Assembly (NCBI GenBank): GCA_017476575.1 | Contig: JAFUZO010000007.1 | Coordinates: 1 to 52,213 of the forward strand | Length of the DNA: 52,213 bases | Origin: Bacteroidales bacterium | GTDB lineage: Bacteria > Bacteroidota > Bacteroidia > Bacteroidales > UBA932 | Direction of reading: 5' to 3' | Shown here: positions 35,689 through 43,369 of the stretch, piece after piece | Layout of the letters: the number at the start of each line of letters is the position of its first letter | Position numbering within the stretch: position 1 is the stretch's first letter | Position numbers and translations under genes: made by a program | The notes under the pieces: model-generated | What the model saw: the letters and a program-made list of their open reading frames with translations, nothing else | Databases searched by the model: none | What the model was told of the DNA's origin: nothing

Positions 35689-37269
35689 ATGAAACGGATT
35701 TTATCTTATATCATCGCAGCAGGAATCTTGAGCGCCTGCAGCCTGGACTTCGACAATCCGAACCAATATGCCGACAAAACCTTCTGGTACAGTGCCGGAA
35801 ATGCCCGCAGCGGTCTGACCGGCTGCTATCTTCCGCTCCGCAACGGCAGCATGTTCGGCGGACAGGCACTCGCCCTGGAAGACTGTGCTACACCGAATGC
35901 CTATAACTATGCCAACAGTTCCAACTGGAACGATCTGGCACGGGGAACCGCCTCCTCGGACGGGACCATCTTCTACGGACGTTGGAAAGATTGCTATACA
36001 GGGATCGGACGCTGCAATACACTTCTTAAATATATCGATGTGAACCAGGAACTTTCTGCAGAAGACATCCTTCAGATGAAAGCCCAGGCGCGGTTCCTCC
36101 GGGCTCTCTATTATGCTGTTCTCATCACCTATTACTATGAGGTGCCCCTCATCACAAACGAACCGTCCATTTCGCAGTTGGACTCCGGACGGACAAGCCG
36201 GGCGGAAATCCTGTCCTTCCTGTTCTCGGAGCTGGATGATGTCGCTGGCATACTCCCTCGTTCTTACCCGTCCAAAGCCGATGCCGGCCGTGCCACAGCC
36301 GGAGCAGCCCTCACCCTGGCAGCGCGGCTGCACCTGTTCGAAGCCAGTCCGCTCTGCAATCCGGACAGCGATCCGGCCATGTGGGCAATGGCTGCGGAAG
36401 CGGCCAAACGGGTGATGGACCTGGGTATCTATTCCCTGTATCCTGATTACGCAGGACTCTTTACCGAGGCCGCCGAATATAGCGGCGAATGCATCTTTGA
36501 CGTGGAATTTGTCGGATCGCCGACCGGACTCGGCCATAACTTCGATATTGTCATGCGCCAATACAACAGTGCCGTCCCGGTGAAGAATTTCGTGGACAGT
36601 TACCGGATGAAGGATGGAAAGCCCCGCTTGGAGAGTGCCTACCAAAATGCGGAAGGCTATGCAGACATGGATCCGCGTTTTGCCCAGACCATTGTCTACC
36701 CCGGTTCGACCTGGATGGGAGAAACCGTCCGGACAGACAATACCAACACCCGGTTCACCAACCGTCAGAGCGGTTTCATCTTCAAGAAATACACCGTCTA
36801 TACCGAGGCTATCCCCTCTACTGAAGAGCTCAACATCAAGGAGAACTGCTCTGCCGTCAACCTGATGCTGATGCGGTATGCAGACGTGCTGCTGATGTAT
36901 GCCGAATCCTTGAACGAGCAGGGGCTGCTGACCGAAGACATCTGGAACAAGACCGTCCAGGCTATCCGTAAACGGGCCGGATTCACCTCCCCGGAAGCCC
37001 TGACCTATCCAGGGCAGGACATTGCTGTCCTCCGCGATATCATCCATTATGAGCGACGGGTGGAATTCGCCTGTGAAGGACTGTATTATAACGATCTCCG
37101 CCGTTGGCGTGAGGCCGAGTCCGCCATGGACAACCTGGATATCTTGATGCACGACGGCACGGTCATCGGCCGGAGGACTTTCGATGCCTCCCGGGATTAC
37201 TGGTGGCCGGTTCCCGCCTCCGAATTGGAACTGGCCCCGTCCCTGCGGCCCAACAATCCCGGATGGTGA
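35689..37269 (+). CDS. SusD/RagB-type glycan-binding lipoprotein
   Basis: A 526-residue partner of the preceding SusC, starting 12 bases after it. The lipoprotein signal (GILSACS) is followed by the N-terminal SusD pattern LDFDNPNQYADKTFW, the TPR-like LQMKAQARFLRALYYAVLIT and the C-terminal ERRVEFACEGLYYNDLRRW with RPNNPGW at the end. It should form the surface lid of the transporter. Translation of the next lipoprotein is coupled: the stop TGA overlaps its ATG (TGATG at 37267-37271). Confidence 0.95.
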   Translation: MKRILSYIIAAGILSACSLDFDNPNQYADKTFWYSAGNARSGLTGCYLPLRNGSMFGGQALALEDCATPNAYNYANSSNWNDLARGTASSDGTIFYGRWKDCYTGIGRCNTLLKYIDVNQELSAEDILQMKAQARFLRALYYAVLITYYYEVPLITNEPSISQLDSGRTSRAEILSFLFSELDDVAGILPRSYPSKADAGRATAGAALTLAARLHLFEASPLCNPDSDPAMWAMAAEAAKRVMDLGIYSLYPDYAGLFTEAAEYSGECIFDVEFVGSPTGLGHNFDIVMRQYNSAVPVKNFVDSYRMKDGKPRLESAYQNAEGYADMDPRFAQTIVYPGSTWMGETVRTDNTNTRFTNRQSGFIFKKYTVYTEAIPSTEELNIKENCSAVNLMLMRYADVLLMYAESLNEQGLLTEDIWNKTVQAIRKRAGFTSPEALTYPGQDIAVLRDIIHYERRVEFACEGLYYNDLRRWREAESAMDNLDILMHDGTVIGRRTFDASRDYWWPVPASELELAPSLRPNNPGW

Positions 37270-38270
37270 TGAAACTGCACAGCATCATACCCGTCATCCT
37301 GTTCGCAGGGCTTTTGTCCTGCAGCAAGGAGCATGGACCGGTCATCCCGCTGACCGGAGGGCAGGAAGATACGGACAACGTCCCGCGGTCGTTCGCCGTC
37401 GTCAACCAAGATGGTGACCGCATCCAGATTGTCGACCGACTCACAGGCCTGGTCACCTGGTCTTGGTCTCCGGCAGAATCAGGCCTGGATGCCACCCGTC
37501 AAGCCTGGTTCGGCCTGCCAGACGAAGTCAAGCCCGTATACGATTGTAAATATCTGCTGATTACCTGCACCCGGGGGGCCGTGGCCATCATCCGCATTTC
37601 CGACAAGAAATTGATGTTCTATGCCTGTCCCAAAGGGCAACCCCACTCTGCAGAGCTCCTTCCGGACGGCAGGGTCGTGACGGTCTCTTCCACAGACGGG
37701 ACACAGTATGGTGACAAAATGCGCATCTACGAGGTCGACACCCTCGCTTGCTTTGCATCAGCCCCCCTCTTCGAGCAGGCGCTGACCTTTGGTCACAATG
37801 CCGTATGGGACCTCCGGAATGAAGTACTCTGGGCCACCTCCAACGATGTGCTCAACAGTTACACCTATGACGCCACAAGGGCATCGCTCTCCTTGCGGGC
37901 TGAAATCGCCCTGCCAGACGGGGCGGTCCAAGCACACGATCTCTTTCCCGAATACGGCACCCGCCGACTATGGCTGACAACATCCAACAAAGTCTACCAG
38001 TTCGACACGCAGACTACCACCTTCACTCCCCTCCGTGCGAATATTGTTGCCAATATCAAAAGCATATCCTCCGGCCCCCAGGGATACGAGACCCTGATGC
38101 TATATCCGAACCAGAGTTACTGGTCCGACAGGCTCATCGACCTGAATGGACGCTATGTCTGGCAACAGGACGGAGCGCGTATCTACAAGGGGCGATGGAT
38201 GCTTCCCAACCTGTTCAGTTATCCCGAGAAACATGTTTTTATGAACTCCCAGAAGAAATCCACATTATGA
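37269..38270 (+). CDS. Propeller-like surface lipoprotein of unknown function
   Basis: A 333-residue lipoprotein (LLSCS, Cys18). The ATG at 37269 overlaps the SusD stop; an ATG two codons earlier is equally open. The mature part shows repeated strand blocks with WD-like beats, such as GDRIQIVDRLTGLVTWSW, ISDKKLMFYACP, LLPDGRVVTVSSTDGTQYG, NEVLWATSNDVLNSY and TRRLWLTTSNKVYQF. These suggest a beta-propeller of about six blades. No catalytic motif is seen. The gene position after susCD is that of SusE/F-like surface glycan-binding proteins, so binding is the likely role, but this is inference. The gene overlaps the next one by four bases (ATGA). Confidence 0.75.
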   Translation: MKLHSIIPVILFAGLLSCSKEHGPVIPLTGGQEDTDNVPRSFAVVNQDGDRIQIVDRLTGLVTWSWSPAESGLDATRQAWFGLPDEVKPVYDCKYLLITCTRGAVAIIRISDKKLMFYACPKGQPHSAELLPDGRVVTVSSTDGTQYGDKMRIYEVDTLACFASAPLFEQALTFGHNAVWDLRNEVLWATSNDVLNSYTYDATRASLSLRAEIALPDGAVQAHDLFPEYGTRRLWLTTSNKVYQFDTQTTTFTPLRANIVANIKSISSGPQGYETLMLYPNQSYWSDRLIDLNGRYVWQQDGARIYKGRWMLPNLFSYPEKHVFMNSQKKSTL

Positions 38271-39757
38271 ACAACTTGAAATCCAGCCTGTCAGCAATGC
38301 TTTGCTGCCTCGGAGGACTCATTATGCTTTCGTGCGGGAAGGGCCTGTCTGTCCCGCCGCAGCCCGACTTCATCATCGTCGGACTGGAAGAGCCCTTTTC
38401 CATCATGATGGGCGAAACCTTCGAACTCAGTATTCCGGCGGAAGATGCCGCCGATATTTACCGCTGGTCGCTGCCGGCCAGTCTCAACCTGCTTGAAGGA
38501 GAAGAGACGAACAAGATTACGGTCGCCGGGCTGGAAGAAACCCTCATTCCGGCCGGAAGCATTTCTGTGACAGCCGTCAACGGAGCAGGCGAATCTGTAC
38601 CGCGGACCTTGTGGCGGGACATCGCCATCACCGGGCTGCCCCCTCAGCCAGACTACATCCAGATTTCCGTCAAGGGCTCCCTGACGGTGGACAAGGACGA
38701 GATCTTCACCTTCAATGCAGAGGAGAATGAATCCGTAGCCAGCTATTCCTGGAGCGTGCCCCAGACCTTGGAAATCGTCTCCGGGCAAGGAACCCGTGAA
38801 ATCCAGGTCCGCGCAAGGACAGGGTCTGTCCTGATTCCTCCCGGGAGTGTCCAACTCTCCATTATCACAAAGACGGGACTGAGCCAGGCTTATAACTTCG
38901 GCTGGCGTCTCTGTGTCCTCCCGATCGACAACTACCATACAGCCAAGCGATACGGAGACAAGACCTGGATGACTGTCAACCTGAACTACGCCGGAGCCGA
39001 CGGGAATGTCGGCAAGACGGCGCCAGACGACCCGGACGGGAACCTGTATGGACGGTATTATACCTGGACCGAGGCCATGACAGGCAGTTCCACGGCAGAA
39101 AATCCATATCTCTACGGCACAACCGGCGTGGACGATATGGGGGCAAGTTATACCCTCAACAACAGCCCTGCATCCCATGGGATCCAAGTGAGGGGAATCT
39201 GCCCGGAGGGCTGGCATGTGCCGAACGCCTATGATTTCTACGACCTGATCGCCGGCGTTGCCCGGGACTACGGGCTGGAGAAGAAATCAATCCAGGAGGT
39301 GAGTGATACCAAAGAAGGTATCTTCCTGCCGGACAACCGGGAGAAAAGTCCGATGTCCCCGGGCAACCTTATCTCCTATGGCTTCATTTCCTCATACCTG
39401 CGCGGCAGCCGGCCTGCGGCCGAAGGCGGCATGTGGAATGCACATTCCCTGGCGGTGGAGAACGGAACCATGTTCAACCTGGCCAATGCGAGTGGCGCCT
39501 TCCCTGCCGGATACTATCCCATGTATTTCCCGGAGATGAACGAGATAATCGGCTTCAATATCCTGCCTTGCGGCAAATACACCGGAGAGAACTTCGGCAG
39601 TTTCGGTACTTACTCGTTCCATTGGACGGCAACAGTGACCGATGCCAACAGGAACTACCGTTTCACTGTCGGAAACAATTCCTGCAACTTGTCTACCTAT
39701 GCCGAAACCGGTTCCTCCAACAACCTGCGCTGCGTAGCCGATTATCCGACCCGCTGA
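38267..39757 (+). CDS. Surface lipoprotein with tandem PKD-like and FISUMP-type C-terminal domains
   Basis: A 496-residue lipoprotein (IMLSC, Cys23). Two similar Ig/PKD-like segments follow (about 30-120 and 125-215), each opening with PPQPD and containing YRWSLPASLNLLEG or YSWSVPQTLEIVSG. The C-terminal 270 residues match the Fibrobacter succinogenes major paralogous domain pattern: VKTWMTVNLNY-like KTWMTVNLNYAGAD, GICPEGWHVPNAYDFYDL, and an end reading SSNNLRCVAD. Such domains are common on Bacteroidota surfaces and of unknown or binding function. It is the last gene of the second PUL and translationally coupled to the propeller protein. No terminator is seen in the 50 bases before the convergent gene. 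Confidence 0.8.
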   Translation: MNNLKSSLSAMLCCLGGLIMLSCGKGLSVPPQPDFIIVGLEEPFSIMMGETFELSIPAEDAADIYRWSLPASLNLLEGEETNKITVAGLEETLIPAGSISVTAVNGAGESVPRTLWRDIAITGLPPQPDYIQISVKGSLTVDKDEIFTFNAEENESVASYSWSVPQTLEIVSGQGTREIQVRARTGSVLIPPGSVQLSIITKTGLSQAYNFGWRLCVLPIDNYHTAKRYGDKTWMTVNLNYAGADGNVGKTAPDDPDGNLYGRYYTWTEAMTGSSTAENPYLYGTTGVDDMGASYTLNNSPASHGIQVRGICPEGWHVPNAYDFYDLIAGVARDYGLEKKSIQEVSDTKEGIFLPDNREKSPMSPGNLISYGFISSYLRGSRPAAEGGMWNAHSLAVENGTMFNLANASGAFPAGYYPMYFPEMNEIIGFNILPCGKYTGENFGSFGTYSFHWTATVTDANRNYRFTVGNNSCNLSTYAETGSSNNLRCVADYPTR

Positions 39758-39807
39758 CTCGGTTCCGGGCCGGTCGACCAGATACTTCTGCGCCCCCGTT
39801 TGCCCCA

Positions 39808-40998
39808 CTACAGCAACTCCTCCAGCAGGGCCTTGTAGTGCCCGGGGAGGATGATGTGGTGGTTGCCGATGGGGGCGGTGAGGAAATAGCGGGCATCTGC
39901 CGGAGAGAGCTTCAACACGACCTGCGTGCGGCAGAGATGGGCTTCGTACTGGTTGGCGAGAAGCTCCCCTTCCGCGACGAAATGACGGTCCAGCTTGCCG
40001 GAGACCTTGAAGACGGTCACCGGCCCTTCCGGGAAATTCCCATGGATGCCGACACCGATTCCCGATTCGAAATGCGTGTCGAACTGCCAGTCCGTGACGA
40101 GATTGAAGGGAACCGTGCAATGCGCGAACAGCATCTTGCCCGTCTCCACATCGATCCGGGCGGGGTTGGCCTGGAAGCCGGTCCGGCCGGTCAACGCCTG
40201 GGCGATCATCATGCTCAGCAAAGCTGGCACATCCCCTTCGCAGGCCGCCGGAATGCCCTCCGCATTGAAGCGGGCCAGGGCCAGGCAGCCTGTATTGCCG
40301 ATGGAAGTCAGGAGGTCGAAGCACCGGAGGGTGAAAGCATCCAGCCGATATTTACCCAACAAGACCTTCAATGCCTGATAGACCTGCACGGCGCCCGGAT
40401 AGGACGCCCGGACCGGAGCGGCCATTTCAAGTTCCTGCGGGGCCGGTTCTCCCTTCGCCTTCCCGATTTCGACAAGCAATTCTTCCATCGGGACCTCGAT
40501 GATGCGCGCACCGATCCTGTCCATGACAGCCATACTGTCAGCGTGGCTGGCAATCAGCCAATCCGAAGGCTGCCCGATGACGCCGATGCGTTGTCCCCGC
40601 AGGCGGGCACGAGCCTCTGCAACGGTCGCCAGTGTCTGCACCCGGCTCCGGATATAAGCATCTGATCCATGCAGCACTTCTCCACGCAACCCCTGCTGGC
40701 GCAGATAGGAAAGGATCTCCAGGGATGCCGCCAGAGAATTGCTCTGGCCCGAAGTCAACAGGTAGTAACGGTCGATGCCGCGCGAGAGCATCTCCGGCAA
40801 CAGGGACTTGAAAATACCCTCTGCACCGCCAGTACGGACATAGACCAAGTCCAGGGTGTGCGTTCCGAAGTCCGAGAAATCCGCCCCGCGGAACTCGAAA
40901 CCGCCATCAGGGAACACGCCTTTGAGGAAGGCATCGGAAATCTGGGCGACGGCCGCCTCGTCGTGCAGGCCGGATGTGATGGTGTAGAGTGCAATCAT
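39808..40998 (-). CDS. L-fucose/L-arabinose isomerase-fold protein
   Basis: A 396-residue cytosolic protein from the ATG at 40998; a TTG four codons upstream is also open. The layout is that of the FucI/AraI-like family: an N-terminal Rossmann-like half (LYYLLTSGQSNSLAASL-type segment, read as YYLLTSGQSNSLAASLEIL), a central segment RLDAFTLRCFDLLTSIGNTG, and the C-terminal barrel with HCTVPFNL and GNHHIILPGHYKALLEELL. It may isomerise a deoxy- or pentose sugar, but it is shorter than classical FucI (about 590 residues), so the activity is uncertain. Its last twelve codons are duplicated at 30537-30571. It follows the SRP RNA terminator by about 15 bases. Confidence 0.7.
   Translation of the reverse strand: MIALYTITSGLHDEAAVAQISDAFLKGVFPDGGFEFRGADFSDFGTHTLDLVYVRTGGAEGIFKSLLPEMLSRGIDRYYLLTSGQSNSLAASLEILSYLRQQGLRGEVLHGSDAYIRSRVQTLATVAEARARLRGQRIGVIGQPSDWLIASHADSMAVMDRIGARIIEVPMEELLVEIGKAKGEPAPQELEMAAPVRASYPGAVQVYQALKVLLGKYRLDAFTLRCFDLLTSIGNTGCLALARFNAEGIPAACEGDVPALLSMMIAQALTGRTGFQANPARIDVETGKMLFAHCTVPFNLVTDWQFDTHFESGIGVGIHGNFPEGPVTVFKVSGKLDRHFVAEGELLANQYEAHLCRTQVVLKLSPADARYFLTAPIGNHHIILPGHYKALLEELL
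39812..39846. repeat. Right copy of the 35-base PUL-flanking direct repeat
   Basis: Lies inside the 3' end of the isomerase-fold gene, starting two bases after its stop codon in plus-strand order. Only one mismatch with 30537-30571; similarity stops abruptly on the gene side. Confidence 0.9.
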
Positions 40999-41012
40999 GG
41001 CTGGAGTCAATT

Positions 41013-41115
41013 AAAAAAGGGAAAGCTCCTTACATCGCACCGCTACGACCTCCTACCCTTGCTACATTCCTGTCCTGGGGGAATTCAGAGGGAGCTGGTC
41101 GTGCAAGACTTTCCC
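41013..41115 (-). ncRNA. ffs: Signal recognition particle RNA (4.5S type)
   Basis: An approximately 100-base RNA. The outer stem GGGAAAG / CTTTCCC is followed by six T (41013-41018), so the RNA carries its own terminator. The apical hairpin is diagnostic: a GGAA tetraloop closed by ACA/TGT, with the symmetric internal loop CAGG / AGCA required for Ffh binding, followed by AAGGGTAGG. It pairs with Ffh to target nascent membrane and secreted proteins. The 5' end is placed five bases after the -7 box. Neither ffh nor ftsY is nearby. Confidence 0.9.
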
Positions 41116-41120
41116 AGATG

Positions 41121-41152
41121 CAAAGGTAGTGATTTTTTTGCGGACGCGCAAA
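41121..41152 (-). promoter_or_regulatory. Complete -33/-7 promoter of the SRP RNA
   Basis: On the minus strand TTTG (41149-41152), a 20-base spacer and TACCTTTG (41121-41128), five bases before the RNA start. This is the best consensus promoter in the window, fitting a strongly expressed stable RNA. Confidence 0.85.
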
Positions 41153-41187
41153 ATATTCGCTCAGGAGGCTGTATTCTAAGACCAATA

Positions 41188-41256
41188 AGATTCTTCACTT
41201 TGTTCAGAATGACAGCCTTGTGTCATTCTGAGGCAGGTTCACCTGCCGAAGAATTA
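41188..41256. repeat. Palindromic dispersed repeat, copy 1
   Basis: AGATTCTTCACTTTGTTCAG continues into AATGACA, then six bases later TGTCATTCTGAGGCAGG continues toward GAAGAAT. The arms are inverted copies of a unit of the type TGTCATTCTGAG...GAAGAATCT, which recurs at 45985-46013 and 46925-47000. It fills most of the gap between the SRP RNA promoter and cdd. Confidence 0.7.
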
Positions 41257-41295
41257 CTTTTTGTCAGCCTCGACAGTCCGGGAACGGAAAGGCCG

Positions 41296-41775
41296 CTACG
41301 CCTTCAGGCTGTCGAAGATGAAGGGCAGGAGGTCGTCGACCCGGGCGAACTTGTAGATCCGGTCCTTGCCGACGAGGATGACCTTGAGCGGACGGCCGCC
41401 CTTGCCCTGGTATTCGGCCATGACCTGGCGGCAGGCCCCGCATGGGGTGGCCGGATCGTCGCAGACGACGCCGTGGTCGGCCCCGACGATGGCCAGGGTA
41501 TCGAAGGCCAGGTCCGGATGGAGGGCTCCGGCGGCGAACATCGCGGTCCGTTCGGCGCAGAGGCCGGAAGGATAGGCGGCATTCTCCTGGTTGGCCCCCT
41601 TGACGATGGTGCCGTCCTCCAGGCGCAGGGCTGCGCCGACCTGGAAATGGGAATAGGGGGAATAGGAACCGCTCCGGGCCTCCAGGGCGGCGGCGACCAG
41701 TTCGCGGTCCTGCGGCTCCATCTCCTCGACGGAGGTATATTCGATATAGTCGATGGTCAGATGTCTGTCAGTCAT
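41296..41775 (-). CDS. cdd: Cytidine deaminase
   Basis: A 159-residue zinc enzyme converting cytidine and deoxycytidine to uridines in pyrimidine salvage. Zinc and catalytic residues are complete: Cys73 and Glu75 in CAERTA, Cys112 and Cys115 in PCGACRQ. Substrate-binding NQENAAYPSG precedes them. The length is typical of the homotetrameric class, with about 20 extra N-terminal residues. It is divergent from mnmA, with 96 bases between. A TATCTTGT near 41813-41820 on the minus strand is a weak promoter candidate. Confidence 0.96.
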   Translation of the reverse strand: MTDRHLTIDYIEYTSVEEMEPQDRELVAAALEARSGSYSPYSHFQVGAALRLEDGTIVKGANQENAAYPSGLCAERTAMFAAGALHPDLAFDTLAIVGADHGVVCDDPATPCGACRQVMAEYQGKGGRPLKVILVGKDRIYKFARVDDLLPFIFDSLKA

Positions 41776-41844
41776 AGTGCTTGTGTTTTGACCCGTCTTC
41801 GCATCCGACGGGCGTACAAGATAGGAAATATTTTTTAAAAGTGT

Positions 41845-41852
41845 TACTTTTG
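41845..41852 (+). promoter_or_regulatory. -7 box of mnmA
   Basis: TACTTTTG matches TAnnTTTG and lies 19 bases before the mnmA ATG; no -33 TTTG at the expected distance. Confidence 0.5.
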
Positions 41853-41871
41853 CAGGTGAAAATCAGACAAA

Positions 41872-43314
41872 ATGGCATCCTTCGACCCTGAAAACTGTAA
41901 AATCAAAGTCTGTGTCGGCCTTTCCGGCGGCGTAGACTCCTCCGTCGCAGCCTGGCTCCTCAAGCAGCAGGGCTACGACGTCTTCGCCATGTTCATGCAG
42001 AACTGGCACGAGGCCGACGCCACCCTGCACGGCGACTGCGAATGGGAGGAGGACCGTTTCGTCGCCGAGATGGTCGCCCGGAAAATCGGCATCCCCTTCT
42101 ACTTCGTGGACCTCTCGCAGCAGTACCGGCAGCGGGTGGTGGACTACATGTTCGACGAATACGGCCGCGGCCGCACCCCGAACCCCGACGTGCTCTGCAA
42201 CCGGGAAATCAAGTTCGACGCCTTCCTCCGCGTGGCGGAGAAATACGGCGCCGACTTCGTGGCCACGGGCCATTACTGCCGGAAGGAAGCGGTGCTGCAG
42301 GACGGACAGCCGGTCCTGGACGCGGAGGAACGGCCGCTCTTCCGCCTCCGCGAAGGCACCGACCCCAACAAGGACCAGACCTATTTCCTCTGCCAGTTGA
42401 CCCAGGCGCAACTCCGGAAGGCCCTCTTCCCCATCGGGGACATCGTCAAGCCGGAGGTCCGGCGCATCGCCAAGGAGGCCGACCTGCCGTCGGCGGAGAA
42501 GAAGGATTCGCAGGGCATCTGTTTCGTCGGCAAGGTGGACCTTCCGACCTTCCTGAAGCAGAAACTCCGCAGCGTCGAGGGCGACATCGTCGAGGTCTAC
42601 GACGCCTGGTATGGACACGACGTGCTGTGCCAGTGGCAGCAGGAGGTGCTGGACGGGCTGCTGCTGCCCGGCGCCCTCCGCGAACAGACCGTGCGATACG
42701 CCCCGGAGGAAAAGGTGCTGACCTCGGACGGGAAGCCGCTGGGGGCCTGTCCCTACGACCTGGAGAAGGTCGCGGCGCTGCCGGATGACGGACTCGCCCG
42801 GCTGGCCGCGCCCCTGCATTATGCGCTGGCTTTTGAGACCGAAACCTACCGCAGCGGGCGGAAGCATCTCAAGAAGACGCGGTACAAGGACCACCCGGAC
42901 GGCCGTATCGTCGGGCGCCACGAGGGGGCCCAGTTCTATACGGTCGGCCAGCGCAAGGGCCTCGGCATCGGCGGCCATGCGGAACCGGTCTTCGTCATCG
43001 CCACCGACACGGAGCAGAACATCGTCTACGTGGGAGAAGGCCACCATCACAAGGGGCTCAGCCGTTTCTGCCTGCATATCGCCCCCGACGAAATCCACTG
43101 GCTCCGCCCCGACCTGGCCATGCAGCCCTGCGCAATCCGGCGCTACCGGGTCCGCATCCGGTACCGCCAGCCCCTCCAGGGCGCCACGCTCATCCGGCGG
43201 GAATCCGGTCTCTATATCCTCTTCGACGCCCCCCAGCGCGGCATCACCCCCGGCCAGTTCGCCGTCTGGTACGACGGTGACGAAATGCTTGGCAGCGGGC
43301 CCATCAGCGCATAA
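41872..43314 (+). CDS. mnmA: tRNA-specific 2-thiouridylase MnmA with large insertion
   Basis: A 480-residue enzyme that puts sulfur on U34 of tRNA-Lys, -Glu and -Gln. The ATP PP-loop SGGVDSS (18-24), the catalytic Cys109 in NPDVLCN and the persulfide Cys217 in SQGICFVG are all present, as is the central domain GRIVGRHEGAQFYTVGQRKG (344-363). Typical MnmA is about 360-380 residues. The extra length lies mainly between about 245 and 340, a charged stretch starting DAWYGHDVLCQWQQEVLDG and ending KKTRYKDHPD. The reading frame is clean and the insertion has the same codon style as the rest, so it is probably part of the protein. Confidence 0.95.
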   Translation: MASFDPENCKIKVCVGLSGGVDSSVAAWLLKQQGYDVFAMFMQNWHEADATLHGDCEWEEDRFVAEMVARKIGIPFYFVDLSQQYRQRVVDYMFDEYGRGRTPNPDVLCNREIKFDAFLRVAEKYGADFVATGHYCRKEAVLQDGQPVLDAEERPLFRLREGTDPNKDQTYFLCQLTQAQLRKALFPIGDIVKPEVRRIAKEADLPSAEKKDSQGICFVGKVDLPTFLKQKLRSVEGDIVEVYDAWYGHDVLCQWQQEVLDGLLLPGALREQTVRYAPEEKVLTSDGKPLGACPYDLEKVAALPDDGLARLAAPLHYALAFETETYRSGRKHLKKTRYKDHPDGRIVGRHEGAQFYTVGQRKGLGIGGHAEPVFVIATDTEQNIVYVGEGHHHKGLSRFCLHIAPDEIHWLRPDLAMQPCAIRRYRVRIRYRQPLQGATLIRRESGLYILFDAPQRGITPGQFAVWYDGDEMLGSGPISA

Positions 43315-43369
43315 CCGCCCCTGCGCCCATGACTTCCGGACCACCCGGAAACGAAGGATCCGGGAAAGG

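Noticed and set aside
43334..43350. TTCCGG/CCGGAA hairpin between mnmA and the rhodanese-MBL gene as a terminator
   Set aside because: Short stem with no T-run on either strand.
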